From assembly GCA_029931995.1 (NCBI GenBank), contig JAOZQX010000100.1:1-5838 (forward strand): a stretch of DNA of 5,838 nucleotides, given 5' to 3'. This DNA is from Bacteroidales bacterium (lineage in GTDB: Bacteria; Bacteroidota; Bacteroidia; Bacteroidales; GCA-2711565). The translations under genes and the position numbers were made by a program. The notes under the pieces are model-generated. The model did not search any database. It was given only the letters and a program-made list of their open reading frames with translations, and was not told the origin of the DNA. Below are positions 1 through 5,838 of this stretch, piece after piece; position 1 is the stretch's first letter, and each line of letters starts with the position of its first letter.

Positions 1-1107
1 ACCTCAATATTAACTGATATTGAATCAGTTCCAAAAGAAATTTTATTTTGGCGTAGCTTAACACATTGGATTGGAGGTATGGGGATTATTGTACTTTCGG
101 TGGCCATATTGCCTGTTTTGGGGATTGGAGGAATGCAGTTATTTGTGGCCGAAATGCCAGGCCCTGCACCCGATAAATTACACCCACGCATTACTCAAAC
201 AGCAAAACGTCTTTGGGGAATTTATGTATTATTAACTTTTGCCGAAGCCATCATGTTGATGTTTGGTGGCATGAATCTTTTCAATGCGCTATGCCATGCT
301 TTTGGTACAATGGCTACAGGAGGATTTTCAACACAAAACGATAGCATAGCTGGATTTTCTCCCTATATCCAATACGTGATTATTGTTTTTATGGTTTTGG
401 CCGGAACCAATTTTACGCTTCATTACTATGCCTTAATGGGTAAATTTGGTAGTATCTGGAAAAACGAAGAATTTAGGTATTATGTGGGAATTTTATTTTT
501 TGTTACACTAATTATTTCAAGCTCGATAATAATAATTTCGATTACAAATGTTGAACAAATTTTTAGAGACAGCCTTTTTCAGGTTGTTTCGATTGTAACG
601 ACAACGGGCTATGTAACTTCCGATTATTTGCTTTGGCCAGGTATGCTGTGGTTATTTATTTTCTTACTGATGTTTGTCGGGGGAAGCGCTGGTTCAACGG
701 GTGGTGGTATGAAAATTATTCGCCAGCTATTGTTAATTAAAAACAGCGGCTTGGAATTAAAAAGGTTAATTCATCCACAAGCAGTAATTCCGGTTAAGTT
801 TAATCGAAAATCAGTTCCCAGAGAAATCATTTCTAAGATCATGGCATTCTTCCTTATTTATATGATGATTTTTGCTTTCGGAACATTTGTTATGTCAATC
901 ATAGGTCTTGATTTTGAATCGGCAATTGGCTCAACTGCTGCCAGTTTGGGAAATATTGGACCTGGTCTTGGAATAGTTGGACCTACTGGAAATTATGCAG
1001 CTATTCCAGATGTTGGCAAATGGTTCTTATCGTTTTTAATGTTATTGGGACGGCTTGAATTATTTACTGTTCTGATTATTTTTGCTCCGGCATTTTGGAA
1101 AAAATAA
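1..1107 (+). CDS. trkH: TrkH-family potassium uptake channel subunit, 5'-truncated by the window edge
   Basis: Integral membrane, ion-conducting subunit of a Trk/Ktr-type K+ uptake system, normally gated by a cytoplasmic TrkA/KtrA-type protein (none in this window). The frame is open from base 1; the Met at 79 is internal, because the codons before it already encode conserved TrkH sequence (FWRSLTHWIGGMG). 368 residues are visible. Full TrkH proteins are about 480-500 residues, so roughly 120 N-terminal residues are missing, including the first selectivity-filter loop, which should end just before base 1. The other three filter loops are present: ATGGFST (313-333), TTTGY (598-612) and LGNIGPG (946-966). 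The glycine-rich intramembrane loop GGSAGSTGGG (679-708), known in TrkH as a gate below the filter, is intact. The C-terminus GRLELFTVLIIFAPAFW is typical. Several hydrophobic membrane segments fill the rest. It is probably co-transcribed with the lipid kinase 28 bp downstream. Confidence 0.95.
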   Translation, partial: TSILTDIESVPKEILFWRSLTHWIGGMGIIVLSVAILPVLGIGGMQLFVAEMPGPAPDKLHPRITQTAKRLWGIYVLLTFAEAIMLMFGGMNLFNALCHAFGTMATGGFSTQNDSIAGFSPYIQYVIIVFMVLAGTNFTLHYYALMGKFGSIWKNEEFRYYVGILFFVTLIISSSIIIISITNVEQIFRDSLFQVVSIVTTTGYVTSDYLLWPGMLWLFIFLLMFVGGSAGSTGGGMKIIRQLLLIKNSGLELKRLIHPQAVIPVKFNRKSVPREIISKIMAFFLIYMMIFAFGTFVMSIIGLDFESAIGSTAASLGNIGPGLGIVGPTGNYAAIPDVGKWFLSFLMLLGRLELFTVLIIFAPAFWKK

Positions 1108-1135
1108 GATTCAGCACTAAATAAATAATGAAATT

Positions 1136-2086
1136 TTGGAAAATTCAAAAGAAGACAGATGTTTAGTAATTGTAAATCCAAATTCGGGAAGCCGGAAAGG
1201 AGAAAAAGATTGGGAGCCGATTACTAAATTATTAGTTCAAAACGGTATTGTGTTTGATAATATTTTTACCGAGCATAAAAATCATGCTATTAAACTTAGC
1301 CAAGAAGCTGTACTAAATGGCTATCGGAAAATAATTGTAGTAGGTGGTGATGGTACGATGAATGAAGTAATTAATGGTGTTTTTCTTCAAGATGAAATTC
1401 CTACGAATGAAATAAGAATTGGAATGATTCCGGTAGGAACAGGTAATGATTGGGGGCGAATGTATGGGATTTCCAATAATTATGAAGAAGCGATTCAAAT
1501 TTTAAAAAATGATAAATCATTTATTCAGGATGCAGGAAGAATTACTTATAAAAACCACACTCTCCACACCCGTTATTTTGTGAATATGGCCGGGATGGGC
1601 TACGACGCTTTGGTTGCTCAAAAAACCAATACCATGAAAGAAAAGGGCAAAGGTGGTGCATTTGCCTATTTAATAAACCTCTTTCTTGGACTAATTCAGT
1701 ATAAATTCAATCATATGATGGTTGCGATTGATGGAGAGCAAAAATATAACGGGAAAGTTTTCAGTATAAGTGTAGGTATTTGTAAATACAATGGCGGAGG
1801 AATGATGCAATTGCCGAATGCCGTTCCTGATAATGGTGAATTTGATATTACACTCATTAAAAAAGCTTCAAAGTTTAAGGTTATCACCAACATCAAAAAT
1901 TTATATGATGGTTCTTTTGTTAAAATTCCGGAGGTGGAAATGTTTACAGGTAAAAAAATTGAAATAGTATCTCGTCCAAAACATTCCGTTTTTTTGGAAG
2001 CAGATGGCGAATCTTTGGGACACTCGCCGATTGAGTTTGCAATAATTCCCAAAAGCGTTTGCTTGATTACCAACAAAACATTTTAA
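1136..2086 (+). CDS. Diacylglycerol kinase/YegS-like lipid kinase
   Basis: Predicted soluble or membrane-associated kinase that phosphorylates a lipid hydroxyl (diacylglycerol, phosphatidylglycerol or sphingoid base) with ATP. The 316 residues match the usual family length. The N-terminal catalytic domain shows NPNSG (14-18), the nucleotide-binding GGDGT (70-74) and GTGND (101-105), and DAGR (132-135). The C-terminal beta-sandwich domain shows NMAGMGYD (150-157), GGGM (220-223), PDNGEFD (231-237) and the DGE motif (290-292), whose Asp is the likely catalytic base by analogy with Staphylococcus DgkB. The exact substrate cannot be read from the sequence; in Bacteroidota sphingolipids are possible acceptors. 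The start is TTG at 1136: an in-frame TAA lies at 1118-1120, no in-frame ATG or GTG follows it before the first conserved motif, and the ATG at 1128 is in another frame that stops at 1166. No signal peptide or membrane segment is evident. All key motifs are intact. Confidence 0.92.
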   Translation: MENSKEDRCLVIVNPNSGSRKGEKDWEPITKLLVQNGIVFDNIFTEHKNHAIKLSQEAVLNGYRKIIVVGGDGTMNEVINGVFLQDEIPTNEIRIGMIPVGTGNDWGRMYGISNNYEEAIQILKNDKSFIQDAGRITYKNHTLHTRYFVNMAGMGYDALVAQKTNTMKEKGKGGAFAYLINLFLGLIQYKFNHMMVAIDGEQKYNGKVFSISVGICKYNGGGMMQLPNAVPDNGEFDITLIKKASKFKVITNIKNLYDGSFVKIPEVEMFTGKKIEIVSRPKHSVFLEADGESLGHSPIEFAIIPKSVCLITNKTF

Positions 2087-2095
2087 ATCACAGCT

Positions 2096-3715
2096 TTATT
2101 TTGGATTAACCCAATCGCCATTTAGCTTTATAAGCTCGATCAATTCTTCAATCGCATGTTTTTCGGGAATGGCTTTTTTAACCAAATCTCGAGATTTATA
2201 CAAATTTACCTTTCCTTTGCCAGCCCCAACATAACCATAATGTGCATCGGCCATTTCGCCGGGGCCATTAACCACGCATCCCATAACGGCAATTTTTAAT
2301 CCAACCAAATGGTGAGTAGCATTTTTCACTTTTTCAAATGCTTCCTGAATATTGTATTGAGTTCTTCCGCAAGAGGGACAGGCAATAAATTCTGTAGAGG
2401 TAATTCGTGTTCCGCAGGCTTGTAAAATTTGTTGAGACAGCTTTGTTAGATTTCTTTTATAAGAATCATTTTCAATCCAAACTCCATCGCCTAATCCGTC
2501 AATTTGTAAGGAGCCAAAATCAATGGCCGAACGAATGATGAAATCGTCGTCTGATAGATCGGTATAAATTTGTTTAAGAATGACGGGGGTTTTATTACCT
2601 TTTTCAATAATCGTGTTGAATTTTTCTTTGGTTTTTTTAAGGCCCTTTTCTTGTGTTGAAGAAAAAATTAAAACGCGTTTATCAATTTCATCTGATGGAA
2701 AATCTGCCCCTGAATTTTGATCCCCAATAATTACCGGAACATTTTCTCCTCCGACATTCCCAAGCATTTTTGTTTCTCTCTTGTTGAATTTAAACGGATT
2801 AATGTTTGAAAAGAAGGGGATTGTTTTGTGCTCAATTTTTCGTTGTGGATTGTATTTTTTAAGAATGGATTGTGCAACCGGAATTTCATTTTCTGGGTCT
2901 TCGGTTAGCGAAACCCGAATTGTATCTCCAATCCCTTCTTCCAGTAAAGTTCCAATTCCGGCAGCAGATTTAATACGCCCTTCAATACCATTTCCAGCTT
3001 CAGTTACACCCAGGTGTAAAGAGTAATTCATGCCCGTTTCCAGCATCTGGTTTACCAGTAAACGATAAGCCTGAACCATTACTTTTAAATTGCTGGACTT
3101 CATTGAAAGTACAATATTCTGGAATTGGAAGCTTTCGCAGATTCTTATGAATTCCATTGCCGACTCAACCATTCCCAAAGGTGTGTCGCCATACTTCGAA
3201 GTAATTCGTTGAGACAGCGAACCATGATTTGTTCCAATTCGAATAGCCGTTCCATTGGCTTGGCAAATTTTTAAAAGAGGCAATAATTTATCCGATATTT
3301 TTTCCAGCTCTAATTTATATTCCTCATCTGAAAAATGAATTTTTGCAGATGAATTTTTGTCAATATAGTTTCCCGGATTAATTCTAACCTTTTCTGCAAA
3401 ACGCGCTGCTTCTTCAGCAACTTTCGGATTATAGTGAACATCGGCAATGAGCGGAATACTAACTCCTTGTTTGCGAAGTTTTTTTTGAATGATTTTAAGT
3501 GAATCAACCTCTTTTAGTCCCGGGATGGTAATTCGTATTAGCTCACACCCAGCATTAACCAATTTAATACTTTGACTTACAGTTGCAGAAATATCATTGG
3601 TATTGCTTGAGGTCATGGATTGAACCCGGATTGGGTTTTGGCAACCCAAAGCCAAATCACCGATAAATATTTCACGGGATATAAAAGCGGAATTAAAAAT
3701 GCTTTTTTTCTGCAT
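2096..3715 (-). CDS. ispG: 4-hydroxy-3-methylbut-2-en-1-yl diphosphate synthase, long (three-domain) type
   Basis: IspG (GcpE) converts 2-C-methyl-D-erythritol 2,4-cyclodiphosphate to HMBPP, the penultimate step of the MEP isoprenoid pathway, in the cytoplasm with a [4Fe-4S] cluster. The N-terminal TIM barrel (about 15-285) has PIRVQSMT (28-35), IADVHYNP (90-97), RINPGN (111-116), RIGTNHGSLS (159-168) and LGVTEAGNG (235-243). An insertion domain (about 288-412) ends in QIDGLGDGVWIE; this marks the Bacteroidetes/Chlamydia/plant form as opposed to the two-domain E. coli form. The C-terminal domain carries the cluster ligands C446 and C449 (CPSCGR), C480 and E487 (CVVNGPGE), with spacing as in E. 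coli IspG. At 539 residues it is shorter than the roughly 600 or more I recall for Bacteroidetes homologues, apparently through a compact insertion. The start is secure: a TAA codon directly precedes the ATG. It lies 50 bp downstream of the Crp/Fnr gene on the same strand and ends 9 bp from the convergent lipid kinase. Confidence 0.97.
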   Translation of the reverse strand: MQKKSIFNSAFISREIFIGDLALGCQNPIRVQSMTSSNTNDISATVSQSIKLVNAGCELIRITIPGLKEVDSLKIIQKKLRKQGVSIPLIADVHYNPKVAEEAARFAEKVRINPGNYIDKNSSAKIHFSDEEYKLELEKISDKLLPLLKICQANGTAIRIGTNHGSLSQRITSKYGDTPLGMVESAMEFIRICESFQFQNIVLSMKSSNLKVMVQAYRLLVNQMLETGMNYSLHLGVTEAGNGIEGRIKSAAGIGTLLEEGIGDTIRVSLTEDPENEIPVAQSILKKYNPQRKIEHKTIPFFSNINPFKFNKRETKMLGNVGGENVPVIIGDQNSGADFPSDEIDKRVLIFSSTQEKGLKKTKEKFNTIIEKGNKTPVILKQIYTDLSDDDFIIRSAIDFGSLQIDGLGDGVWIENDSYKRNLTKLSQQILQACGTRITSTEFIACPSCGRTQYNIQEAFEKVKNATHHLVGLKIAVMGCVVNGPGEMADAHYGYVGAGKGKVNLYKSRDLVKKAIPEKHAIEELIELIKLNGDWVNPK

Positions 3716-3737
3716 TTATAGAAAGTCTTTGTTGTTA

Positions 3738-3745
3738 CAAAGGTA
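3738..3745 (-). promoter_or_regulatory. Candidate Bacteroidetes -7 promoter element for ispG
   Basis: Read on the minus strand this is TACCTTTG, a perfect match to the Bacteroidetes primary-sigma -7 consensus TAnnTTTG. It leaves 22 bp before the ispG start codon, a plausible short leader. I see no clear TTTG-type -33 element at the expected distance upstream, where the sequence belongs to the end of the Crp/Fnr gene. It suggests that ispG can be transcribed independently of the regulator. This is a consensus match only. Confidence 0.45.
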
Positions 3746-3765
3746 GGAAATAAGAAGAATGGATT

Positions 3766-4461
3766 TTATCCGGTTTGACTCACTTTTTTTAATGCCTTTA
3801 AATCTTTAATTACAAAATCATTTCCGTTGCAACTTATGTAATTAGCATCCTTAAATTCTTTTAAAATACGAATTGAACTTTCTTTTGACATGGCTGACAG
3901 GTCGGCTATTTCTTGACGGGAAACATCAGCAGTAAATTCATTCGATTCATAAACAAAAGCAGATAAATATAAAAGAGTGTCTGCAATCCGCCCATGCATT
4001 TGTTTTTGGGTAAGGCTAACAAGTTTGTCCATATAAACACTTGCCTGTCGACTTATCATTTTAAACATTTCGGTGGCAAATCGATTATTTGTTTTGATAA
4101 CCTCAGCCATTGCATCAATCTCAATAAAACAGGCTGTAACACTTGTTAGTGCAGCCACCGAATAATGAAGCCTGTTATCATCCATAAATCCGGGGCCACC
4201 AATAAGAGATGTTGGTTTTAATAAATGGAATATAAAATTTCTCTTATTAAAACCCTCGGTATATACTTTAACTATACCCGAGGTAATACAACCAAAATGA
4301 GTAAGCACACCACCCTCCTTAAAAATTATTTCACCGGGATTAAACCGAACCTCATGAAGACGTTTGTTCAATCTCTCCAATTCTTCCTTGGTGAGGAGTT
4401 TAAACATACTTGATTGGTGATTGCAATTGGTGCAAAATGTGGTATTAATAAACTGTGCCAT
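3766..4461 (-). CDS. Crp/Fnr-family transcriptional regulator with N-terminal CxxC
   Basis: DNA-binding regulator of 231 residues, the normal length of the Crp/Fnr superfamily. The cyclic-nucleotide-binding-like beta-roll spans about 20-120 (RFNPGEIIFKEG, ITSGIVKVY, LIGGPGFMDD), followed by a dimerisation helix (about 122-152) and a winged helix-turn-helix (about 178-215). The recognition helix reads SKESSIRILKEF; E194 and R198 align with the Glu and Arg of FNR and CRP that contact the TGA core, while the FNR Ser between them is Ile197. C10 and C13 (FCTNC) align with FNR C20 and C23, and C111 (TACFIEI) aligns with FNR C122. The FNR C29 position appears to be Met19, and an extra Cys, C58, lies in the beta-roll. 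An Fe-S or thiol sensor is therefore plausible but not proven; cAMP binding looks unlikely because the RSA-type phosphate-binding segment of CRP is absent. The start is fixed by an in-frame stop 15 bp upstream. It is divergent from the sigma factor gene and precedes ispG. Confidence 0.92.
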   Translation of the reverse strand: MAQFINTTFCTNCNHQSSMFKLLTKEELERLNKRLHEVRFNPGEIIFKEGGVLTHFGCITSGIVKVYTEGFNKRNFIFHLLKPTSLIGGPGFMDDNRLHYSVAALTSVTACFIEIDAMAEVIKTNNRFATEMFKMISRQASVYMDKLVSLTQKQMHGRIADTLLYLSAFVYESNEFTADVSRQEIADLSAMSKESSIRILKEFKDANYISCNGNDFVIKDLKALKKVSQTG

Positions 4462-4603
4462 AATTTGTAAATGCTAGTATTTATAGGTAATCTAAGTTGT
4501 ATTTCAATGATTTAGTTTTTTTGAAAAAGGGTTTAATATTCACCTTTACTGCCTATAAATAAAAATATCAGAGGCAAATTAGTCATATTTCTTAACCCGC
4601 TCA

Positions 4604-4617
4604 TTGACAAATATCAA
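4604..4617. promoter_or_regulatory. FNR/CRP-like operator candidate 1 (best match)
   Basis: TTGACAAATATCAA matches the FNR box TTGAT-N4-ATCAA at nine of ten defined positions, the fifth base being C instead of T. With its flanking bases it forms a perfect ATTGA-N6-TCAAT palindrome. It lies about 150 bp before the Crp/Fnr start codon and about 190 bp before the sigma factor start. The regulator's recognition helix keeps the Glu and Arg expected to read a TGA/TCA core, so autoregulation is possible. The match is seen; the binding is inferred. Confidence 0.5.
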
Positions 4618-4624
4618 TCAAAGC

Positions 4625-4638
4625 ATGAATAATGTCAA
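4625..4638. promoter_or_regulatory. FNR/CRP-like operator candidate 2 (weaker)
   Basis: ATGAATAATGTCAA keeps the TGA-N6-TCA core but only part of the outer consensus. Its centre (4631.5) is 21 bp, about two helical turns, from the centre of candidate 1 (4610.5), so proteins bound at both sites would lie on the same DNA face. Alone it would not be convincing; the phasing is the reason for listing it. Confidence 0.3.
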
Positions 4639-4717
4639 GAAAATGCAGATATATTTTATCGCCCAGTGCTGATACTTCCAAATACAACATAAACGAAATA
4701 AATAAATCATCAGAAAT

Positions 4718-4731
4718 TTGATACATCTCAG
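4718..4731. promoter_or_regulatory. FNR/CRP-like operator candidate 3, near the sigma factor gene
   Basis: TTGATACATCTCAG has a perfect left FNR half-site (TTGAT) and a degenerate right half (CTCAG) around the TGA-N6-TCA core. It is centred 79 bp ahead of the sigma factor TTG start. If transcription began near 4761-4766, just after the imperfect -7 candidate at 4750-4756, the site would be centred near -37 to -42, the position of a class II activator site. The transcription start is not known. Confidence 0.3.
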
Positions 4732-4803
4732 TTTTGGAAATATTTTACTTAAATTGTAAGGATTTTAAAAGCCAGGCTACTTATTGATTAAAAAAGAACT
4801 CAA

Positions 4804-5316
4804 TTGAAAGATCGGGAATTAAGAGACAGTTTTGTAAAACTCATTGAAAAAAATCAGGGGATTATTTTCAAGGTTTCTAAAATGTATTGTGATAACGAAA
4901 CAGATCAGGAAGATCTCTTTCAGGATATTTTGATTCAGCTATGGAATGCATTTCCATCGTTTAAGAGGAAATCAAAATTCTCAACATGGATGTATAGAGT
5001 TGCTTTAAATACAGCCATTGCAAGGATCAGAAAAGATAAAAAACTTAAAAACGAAGAACTTACCCCGGAGTTTAAATTTGATGTTTCTTTGAGTGAAGAT
5101 GACGGTGATCGTGAAGATAGAATAAGGCTTTTGCATCGGGCAATAAGCAAATTAAATAAAGCCGAAAAGGCCATCATAATGTTATATATGGATGATTATA
5201 GCTATGAAGAAATATCAGAAATAGCTGGAATATCGGTTTCAAATGTGGGAGTTAAAATTGTGAGAATAAAGAAGAAGTTGCAAACATTTTTAAATGCACT
5301 GGGCTATGGAAGTTAA
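4804..5316 (+). CDS. ECF-type RNA polymerase sigma-70 family factor
   Basis: Alternative sigma factor of 170 residues, with regions 2 and 4 only, the usual ECF layout. Region 2 spans about 9-77, with the core-binding segment DQEDLFQDILIQLW (34-47) and the -10-reading segment FSTWMYRVALNTA (59-71). An acidic, low-complexity linker (about 83-105) follows. Region 4 spans about 107-162, with a helix-turn-helix YSYEEISEIAGISVSNVGVK (132-151) and a basic C-terminal helix. The start is TTG: an in-frame TAA lies at 4789-4791, and no ATG, GTG or other TTG occurs before 4804. Residues 1-10 (MKDRELRDSF) look like a natural ECF N-terminus. The next gene overlaps its 3' end by 11 bp, suggesting translational coupling with a membrane partner. 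Its target genes and inducing signal cannot be read from the window. Confidence 0.93.
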   Translation: MKDRELRDSFVKLIEKNQGIIFKVSKMYCDNETDQEDLFQDILIQLWNAFPSFKRKSKFSTWMYRVALNTAIARIRKDKKLKNEELTPEFKFDVSLSEDDGDREDRIRLLHRAISKLNKAEKAIIMLYMDDYSYEEISEIAGISVSNVGVKIVRIKKKLQTFLNALGYGS

Positions 5317-5838
5317 TGATTTTAAAAATATATGGAAGGATTCTTTTGCGGAATCTACAAGTAAGTTAAGCCAGGAAGAAATTGCGGCTAAGCTTAAGAT
5401 TAAAAGCAAAACAAAATCGCTAATGACTAAGGTTAAGCGCAGCTTCCAATTTGAGCTTATTTTTTCAGCATTGGTTTTAATCTTTGCCTTTGTTTATGTG
5501 TGGCCAAATATTAATAATAATAATCAGATAATTGCAATCTCATTATTTGTGTTATTCTTTGCCAGTCTAGCATTGTTTGTTTGGAATAAATACCGAAAGC
5601 TAAATAGTATAACGATTGTGCAAGATCAATTAAAACCTGCCATAATTCGTTGGATTAAAATATTGGAAAAGTATGTTAAGTTTAATAAAAGTAAGTTTGC
5701 CCGCTATATTCTTCTACCATTCTCAGTAATCTTTGGCGCTTTTTTAGGGATGATTTTAGGTTCTAATAGCGAAAAAGTTCTTGAAAAATTAAGTCAAATG
5801 GATAATTGGACAATGATTATAACTATATCACTTCTCTT
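5306..5838 (+). CDS. Multi-pass membrane protein coupled to the sigma factor, 3'-truncated; possible anti-sigma partner
   Basis: An open frame from ATG 5306 to the window end, 177 codons with no stop, overlapping the sigma factor gene by 11 bp in another frame. The predicted product starts MEVNDFKNIWKDSF, then has a charged cytoplasmic-looking segment to about residue 46 and hydrophobic segments at about 49-66, 74-92, 134-152 and from 168 onward, the last cut by the edge. A basic region (about 95-131) lies between the second and third segments. I recognise no enzymatic motif and no classical zinc-type anti-sigma (HxxxCxxC) motif. From general knowledge, many Bacteroidetes ECF sigma genes are followed by a coupled membrane protein with a similar EDFKxIW-like start, often presumed to restrain the sigma factor. 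That role is inference here; coding status is well supported by length, hydrophobic pattern and gene overlap. Confidence 0.8.
   Translation, partial: MEVNDFKNIWKDSFAESTSKLSQEEIAAKLKIKSKTKSLMTKVKRSFQFELIFSALVLIFAFVYVWPNINNNNQIIAISLFVLFFASLALFVWNKYRKLNSITIVQDQLKPAIIRWIKILEKYVKFNKSKFARYILLPFSVIFGAFLGMILGSNSEKVLEKLSQMDNWTMIITISLL

Larger units (their letters stand above)
4462..4803. other. Divergent intergenic control region (342 bp)
   Basis: This very AT-rich stretch separates the start codons of the Crp/Fnr gene (leftward) and the sigma factor gene (rightward). I see no convincing coding frame, tRNA or terminator. It holds three TGA-N6-TCA motifs (listed separately) and a 10-bp perfect inverted repeat, TATTTATAGG at 4478-4487 against 4552-4561. 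No complete TTTG/TAnnTTTG promoter is obvious for either gene. The closest -7 candidate for the sigma factor is TAAATTG at 4750-4756, which lacks one T of the consensus. Confidence 0.7.

Noticed and set aside
79..81. ATG at 79 as the start of the TrkH gene
   Set aside because: The same frame is open back to base 1 and encodes conserved TrkH residues before this Met, so the true start is outside the window.
1711..2076. 121-codon open frame on the minus strand inside the lipid kinase gene
   Set aside because: It lies wholly antisense to a well-supported gene with intact motifs, and its translation resembles no family I know. Other short antisense frames in the window were rejected for the same reason.
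2076..2110. Possible bidirectional terminator between the convergent lipid kinase and ispG genes
   Set aside because: Only 9 bp separate the stop codons. The nearest small inverted repeat (TTGG...CCAA, about 2100-2113) has a four-base stem and no following T run, too weak to call.
4625..4672. 15-residue ATG frame in the divergent intergenic region
   Set aside because: Very short, with no recognisable motif; frames of this size are expected by chance, and it overlaps operator candidate 2.
4733..4756. Full Bacteroidetes promoter (TTTG ... TAnnTTTG) ahead of the sigma factor
   Set aside because: TTTG at 4733-4736 and TAAATTG at 4750-4756 are only 13 bp apart, and the second element lacks one consensus base, so it was not listed as a promoter.

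Overview
The window looks like ordinary chromosomal DNA from a member of the Bacteroidota. The evidence is the low GC content, the absence of Shine-Dalgarno sequences ahead of the genes, the long IspG with a central insertion (the form found in Bacteroidetes, Chlamydiae and plants), a TAnnTTTG-type promoter element ahead of ispG, and an ECF sigma factor followed by an overlapping small membrane protein. I cannot fix the genus. I see no mobile element, CRISPR array, tRNA or rRNA.

Left part (1-2086, + strand): the 3' three quarters of a TrkH-type potassium channel subunit, whose start lies outside the window, is followed after 28 bp by a lipid kinase of the diacylglycerol kinase/YegS/sphingosine kinase type that appears to start at TTG. 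The kinase meets ispG tail to tail with 9 bp between the stop codons.

Middle part (2096-4461, - strand): a Crp/Fnr-family regulator is followed, 50 bp downstream on the same strand, by ispG, the [4Fe-4S] enzyme of the MEP isoprenoid pathway. A Bacteroidetes-like -7 element in the 50 bp gap suggests ispG also has its own promoter. The regulator has an N-terminal CxxC pair and two further cysteines in its sensory domain, which suggests an iron-sulfur or redox sensor.

Right part (4462-5838): a 342-bp divergent intergenic region contains three TGA-N6-TCA motifs, one of them close to a full FNR box. It is followed on the + strand by an ECF sigma factor (TTG start) and an 11-bp-overlapping gene for a multi-pass membrane protein that runs off the window and may be the sigma factor's partner.

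Most of the window is routine housekeeping. The most interesting part is the Crp/Fnr regulator with its non-classical cysteine set, facing a control region with candidate FNR-like sites shared with the sigma factor/membrane protein pair. Any regulatory link is inference from sequence and position.
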